Of a stretch of 64,000 nt of DNA, positions 60,680 to 64,000 are shown piece after piece. Numbering within the stretch: the stretch's first letter is position 1; every line of letters begins with the position of its first letter. A program made the translations under genes and the position numbers. The stretch spans positions 33,007 through 97,006 of the forward strand of contig NZ_CDDH01000009.1 of assembly GCF_000819725.1 (NCBI RefSeq), given 5' to 3'. The stretch is from Aeromonas australiensis. GTDB lineage: Bacteria > Pseudomonadota > Gammaproteobacteria > Enterobacterales > Aeromonadaceae. The notes beneath the pieces are model-generated. The model saw nothing but the letters and a program-made list of their open reading frames with translations. It was not told the DNA's origin and searched no databases.

Positions 60680-61388
60680 GGGACATTCACCTTTCTGAGC
60701 AAGACATAACGCCACCGAATCCCACGCTACCGCCCGTGGATGACAGCTTCAAAACGCTGAGTTAATCAACAGGTAGGGTTCAATCTGTGATTAATAGGCA
60801 TCGTATGGCGAAATCTGGGACACCCACCTTTTTGGAAATCTGGGACACCCACCTTTTTGAGTAAGGCGTAACGCCACCAAATCCCACGCTACCGCCCGTG
60901 GATTGCAGCTTCCAATATGCTCCCTTGCCCCGCGCTGGCAGCAACCCATCGCAGTTCAACAGGTTCTGAGTGGCCATGGTAAGCCAAACGAAACTGCCGA
61001 GGCGAGTCTTAAAGTGACTTAACTATCAGAAATTAATCGTTTTTAGAGCTTGATCAGCAAATGGAGCCGGAAGGCGGTTTTGTAGCCATATCCCGCTTTG
61101 GCAAACAGGGAAAATCTGGGACACCCACCTTTCTGAGTAAGGCGTAACACCACCAAATCCCACGCTACCGCCCGTGGATTGCAGCTTCCAATATGCTCCC
61201 TTGACCCGCGCTGGCAGCAACCCATCGCAGTTCAACAGGTTATGGCTGGCTATGGTAAGCCAAACGAAACTGCCTGGGCGAGCCTTAAAGTGACTCAACT
61301 ATCAGAAATTAATCGTTTTTTGAACTGGATCAGCAAATGGAACTGGAAGGTGGCTTTATCGCCATATCCCGCTTTGGCAAGCAGGGAA
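60680..61388. repeat. Array of 276-bp tandem repeats (MITE-like) with a truncated copy
   Basis: Two near-identical units of 276 bp lie head to tail (60836-61111 and 61112-61388). Each begins AAATCTGGGACACCCACC then TTTTTGAGTAAGGCGTAAC and ends CCGCTTTGGCAAACAGGGA. A third, truncated and more diverged unit (60680-60765) starts GGGACATTCACC, and a lone 24-bp start (60811-60834) sits between. Internal inverted repeats such as CCACG-CTACCGCC-CGTGG are kept in each copy. Short frames on the minus strand look like chance. The GGGACACCCACC start also occurs at 63148 before a transposase. Confidence 0.85.
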
Positions 61389-61400
61389 GGGGAGTGGATC

Positions 61401-61422
61401 GGGGCGACCTGCTGGTCGCCCC
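61401..61422. other. Hairpin after the histidine-phosphatase gene
   Basis: GGGGCGACC-TGCT-GGTCGCCCC, a 9-bp stem, about 30 bp past the end of the minus-strand phosphatase gene. No U-run, so a weak terminator or mRNA end. Confidence 0.5.
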
Positions 61423-61452
61423 TTGTGATTGCCATATCCGGCGCGCTAAGGG

Positions 61453-62952
61453 TTAGCCGTTATAGCCGTAGCAGCGCTTGAGCTCCTCGAAGTCGTAGTA
61501 GTGGCTGCCGCTTTGGTAGGGCTGGCAGCCGGTTTTAAAGGCGATCTCTTTTTCGTTGTAGAGCATCTTGACCAGCACCTGCCGCTGCCCGTTCTGGTAG
61601 ATATCCCACTGAATATTGGCGGTATAGGGGGAGACCCAGCCGCCGCGCCACTCGTTGTTCTGCTGGCTGAACAGCTGATCCGCGCTGGCCCCCTGACGGC
61701 TCCCTTCCAGCTTCATCAGGGCGGCGAGGGGGATGATGGCTTCGGCGTGGGCAAAGCGCAGGGTGGCCCGTCGGCTCTGCTCGCCCTCCACCACCTGACG
61801 TTGCACCTCGCCAAACAGGCCGTCGAGCAGCGGCTGGGCAATGGCGTAGGGGGCGCTCTGGTTGGCAAAGCTCGGCCCCTTCTCGTAGAAATCTTCCGCA
61901 TCGGAGAGGTAGGAGAACCAGGCAGACTCTTCCGGGGTGAGGAACTGCTCCAGCGCCCAGGTCTCGCTGTCCTGTGCCTGCGCTTCGCGGATCATGCCGG
62001 GGCCGATGATAAAGAGGTTGTAGAGCATCAGGGCCGCATCCACTTCGTCGCGCACATAGGTCATGCCGCCATCCTCCGGGTTGACGGCGACAAACTCGAC
62101 GCCGCCCGCCAGATAGTCGACAAAGCCCTTGCTGTAGATACGCTCCAGCATGCTGCGGGCCATCTCTTTGGTTTTGCTAAGGTTTTTAAGCTGATCCAGC
62201 GCCCTGGCCAGCTCGGGGGCCGGGGCTATTCCGGCATCTTCGTCGCCGATAAAGCGTTGGTAGCTCTCATAGGCGGGCAGGTAGCGGGCGTAATTCCCCT
62301 CGGGCGTGGTCTTGTGGAAGTAGAGCTCGAACTTGTTGACCAGCTTTTTGTCGATCTTCGAGGGGTCATCCTGCGTGAGGTAGCACTGCGCCGAGTCGCT
62401 GACATAGTTCACGTCGCGCTTGAGGCTCTCCATAAAGTAGAAGGCACTTTCGTTGGCCCTGTCTTTGCCCGAGGTGACCACCTTGATGCAGTGGGGCTCG
62501 CTGCTGTTGAGCAGGGTCGGCAGCCGCGCCGCCAGCCGGTTGGCGAGATTGGCGTGCTCCTCCTTGCCCAGCGCCGAGAGCAGGCCATAGCCCAGTTTCT
62601 GGTTGGCGGCCGTCACCAGATCGACCTTGCCTCCCAGCCCCTGCCCGAGAGTGGTGAGCGCCCCCTGACGCTGCGCCTCTTCCCATACCAGCTTGGTCAG
62701 CACGTCATATTTCGGGCTGGAGAGGGAGCGCGAGCCGTGGCGCGCCACCATCTCGGTAAAGACCGGGCTGAACCCCTGGGGCGCTGGCTCGTAGCTCTCC
62801 GCCTGCTGCTGCGGGCTGTAGACCGCTTTGGTGCTGTATTGGTAGGCGGTTTTGCCCTGGCTGTCGGCAGACGATTCGTTCTCTGACTGGCAGCCGCCAA
62901 GCAAGACCAGTGAGACGGCCAAAGCCACATAAGAAGAGCGCGGGAAAGTCAT
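61453..62952 (-). CDS. MINPP-like histidine acid phosphatase lipoprotein
   Basis: A 499-residue outer-membrane-type lipoprotein (lipobox LLGGC, Cys21) of the branch-2 histidine phosphatase superfamily. The phosphohistidine motif is R71-H72-G-S-R75 in VARHGSRSLSSP, and the distal tripeptide is H402-A-E in RFAHAEAIIPLAAL. HAE, instead of the HD of AppA-type phytases, marks the multiple inositol-polyphosphate phosphatase group. SGKDRANESAFYFMESL supplies the third conserved Arg. So phytate or other phospho-sugar hydrolysis at the cell surface is likely. AAGGAAC precedes the ATG. No Pho box is visible upstream. Confidence 0.85.
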   Translation of the reverse strand: MTFPRSSYVALAVSLVLLGGCQSENESSADSQGKTAYQYSTKAVYSPQQQAESYEPAPQGFSPVFTEMVARHGSRSLSSPKYDVLTKLVWEEAQRQGALTTLGQGLGGKVDLVTAANQKLGYGLLSALGKEEHANLANRLAARLPTLLNSSEPHCIKVVTSGKDRANESAFYFMESLKRDVNYVSDSAQCYLTQDDPSKIDKKLVNKFELYFHKTTPEGNYARYLPAYESYQRFIGDEDAGIAPAPELARALDQLKNLSKTKEMARSMLERIYSKGFVDYLAGGVEFVAVNPEDGGMTYVRDEVDAALMLYNLFIIGPGMIREAQAQDSETWALEQFLTPEESAWFSYLSDAEDFYEKGPSFANQSAPYAIAQPLLDGLFGEVQRQVVEGEQSRRATLRFAHAEAIIPLAALMKLEGSRQGASADQLFSQQNNEWRGGWVSPYTANIQWDIYQNGQRQVLVKMLYNEKEIAFKTGCQPYQSGSHYYDFEELKRCYGYNG

Positions 62953-63147
62953 GATGTTCCTTATCTATCCATATGAAAAATAAGTGAAAAACTCTATGGC
63001 TTGAAAATGACCGCGGGATGTCAGCCAGATGACAGGCTGATGACTTCTGATAAAGCAGTAAGCAAGGGGAGGGGCAGAGGATGGCTACAGGGAGGGCAAT
63101 AGAGGCTCAACCAACCACTGCGCCTCTCACAATCCCTTTCCTTTTTT

Positions 63148-63168
63148 GGGACACCCACCTTTTTGACA
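63148..63168. repeat. Isolated start of the 276-bp repeat before the transposase
   Basis: GGGACACCCACCTTTTTGA is identical to the start of the repeats at 60842, and lies 52 bp upstream of the transposase start codon. Similarity stops soon after (ACAGCAGCGTAA versus GTAAGGCGTAAC). Confidence 0.8.
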
Positions 63169-63218
63169 GCAGCGTAATCCTGTACTTGGCTTAAGGAGTT
63201 ACTGTCGAGGGATACGCC

Positions 63219-64000
63219 ATGACCATTGCCCGTTCACGTCAAATCAGCTTGCAGGATACGCCTTATTACCATGTGGTCAGCCGTTGTGTGCGGCGCGCTT
63301 TTCTGTGTGGGGAAGATGCCCATTCAGGCCAGAGCTACGAGCATCGGCGTCAGTGGGTGGTCGACAAACTGGGACAACTGTCACGGCTGTTTGCCATCAG
63401 CATTTGTGCCTATGCGGTGATGAACAATCACTATCATCTGGTGCTCAAGGTGGAGCCCGACGCTGCTGCCAATTGGAGTGAGCGGGAAGTGGCTGAGCGC
63501 TGGGCGGCGCTTTTTCAGTGGCCGCTGTTGGTCAGGCGTTGGTATCAAGGGGAGATGTTGATCGAGCCTGAGCTGGCGGTTGTACAGCAATTGCTGGCCC
63601 AATGGCGGGAGCGGCTTCACTCCATCAGCTGGTTTATTCGGCTACTCAATGAAAATCTGGCCCGTCAGGCTAATCAGGAAGATGGTTGCAAGGGCCATTT
63701 CTGGGAAGGGCGCTTCAAGAGCCAGGCTTTGCTCACCGAATCAGCCTTGTTGGCCTGTATGGCGTATGTTGACCTCAATCCGATCCGAGCTGCGTTGACA
63801 GCTCGGCCCGAGCAGAGTGACTACACCAGTATCAAACAGCGCCTGGAAGAGCCTGCTGCCCCTGAGGTGTTGTTACCACTGTTGCTGCCGTTTGCCAGCC
63901 AGGGGAAGCCTGAAGGGCTGCCCTATTCCTTTACTGACTACCTGATGCTGGTGGATTGGACCGGCCGCGCTATCCGGCCTGACAAGCGGGGTCATATTCC
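63219..64000 (+). CDS. REP-associated tyrosine transposase-like (Y1_Tnp), partial
   Basis: The frame is open from the ATG at 63219 to the window edge (260 codons). The HUH-type site is H-Y-H in AYAVMNNHYHLVLKVEP, and the domain opens QDTPYYHVVSRCVRRAFLCG, the usual start of IS200/RAYT Y1 transposases. The C-terminal half has GHFWEGRFKSQALLTESAL and AYVDLNPIRAAL, typical of the single-copy RAYT group. Such proteins are linked to movement of repeat elements, and a copy of the local repeat start lies directly upstream. A GGAG-type site and TCGAGGGA precede the ATG. Confidence 0.88.
   Translation, partial: MTIARSRQISLQDTPYYHVVSRCVRRAFLCGEDAHSGQSYEHRRQWVVDKLGQLSRLFAISICAYAVMNNHYHLVLKVEPDAAANWSEREVAERWAALFQWPLLVRRWYQGEMLIEPELAVVQQLLAQWRERLHSISWFIRLLNENLARQANQEDGCKGHFWEGRFKSQALLTESALLACMAYVDLNPIRAALTARPEQSDYTSIKQRLEEPAAPEVLLPLLLPFASQGKPEGLPYSFTDYLMLVDWTGRAIRPDKRGHI

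Noticed and set aside
60780..61298. Small minus-strand frames inside the 276-bp repeats (65 and 90 codons)
   Set aside because: They exist only because the repeat is duplicated; they differ in start and end and lack ribosome-binding sites, so they are better treated as repeat DNA.
60680..61388. Tandem repeats considered as a CRISPR array or integron attC array
   Set aside because: Units are 276 bp, contiguous, without unique spacers or cas genes, and no integrase or cassette genes accompany them.
61501..62886. 461-codon plus-strand frame opposite the histidine phosphatase
   Set aside because: Antisense shadow; the minus-strand gene has signal peptide and active-site motifs.

Overview
This window is chromosomal DNA from a gammaproteobacterium, most likely Aeromonas. 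The signs are uniformly GC-rich core genes, tandem OmpA-type porin genes of the Aeromonas OmpAI/OmpAII kind, and enteric/Vibrio-like orthologues throughout (nrdDG, phoBR, nagK, cutC, fklB, yfcD, yciN, yrbG, ygiQ). I saw no tRNA, rRNA, CRISPR array or phage structural gene.

Layout. 1-8 kb: a partial periplasmic binding-like protein, then anaerobic ribonucleotide reductase nrdD/nrdG behind paired NrdR-like boxes, small membrane and lipoproteins, and a MarR-HlyD-DUF2955 efflux operon with a clear operator. 8.6-13.9 kb: a four-gene operon of 2-hydroxycarboxylate transporter, malic enzyme, CitA-like sensor and CitB-like regulator, probably for malate or citrate use. 13.9-18 kb: a deletion scar joining remnants of an EamA transporter and an AraC regulator, then an aldehyde dehydrogenase with a sigma-54 promoter and its divergent AcoR-like activator. 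18-22 kb: the phosphate-starvation genes phoB, phoR and pstS with Pho boxes, and an unusual triplicated leader before pstS. 22-31 kb: housekeeping genes (M48 protease, GNAT, nagK, cutC, FKBP, Nudix, peroxiredoxin, Ca2+/Na+ exchanger, ornithine decarboxylase-like).

31.8-33.6 kb: a tandem glycine riboswitch and a ribosome-binding-site hairpin precede an AGCS glycine/alanine symporter. 33.7-41.9 kb: lipoate ligase-like protein, NCS2 purine permease, a diguanylate cyclase, YciN, a MATE pump, an AraC regulator and a second malic enzyme. 41.9-45.5 kb: three tandem OmpA-family porins. 45.8-57.9 kb: a hypothetical gene, small XRE regulator, APC permease, RssA-like patatin, a Cache-GGDEF cyclase, an RND efflux pair and YgiQ.

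58.0-60.6 kb is the clearest accessory island: two adjacent AT-rich genes on the minus strand, each with an N-terminal membrane segment, coiled coil, DUF4041-like region and C-terminal GIY-YIG (T5orf172/MUG113) nuclease domain. This is the architecture of the membrane-bound anti-phage nuclease SNIPE, here as a two-gene tandem. Beyond it lie 276-bp tandem repeats whose first bases recur just upstream of a REP-associated-type transposase at the right edge. A MINPP-like histidine phosphatase lipoprotein sits between the repeats and the transposase.
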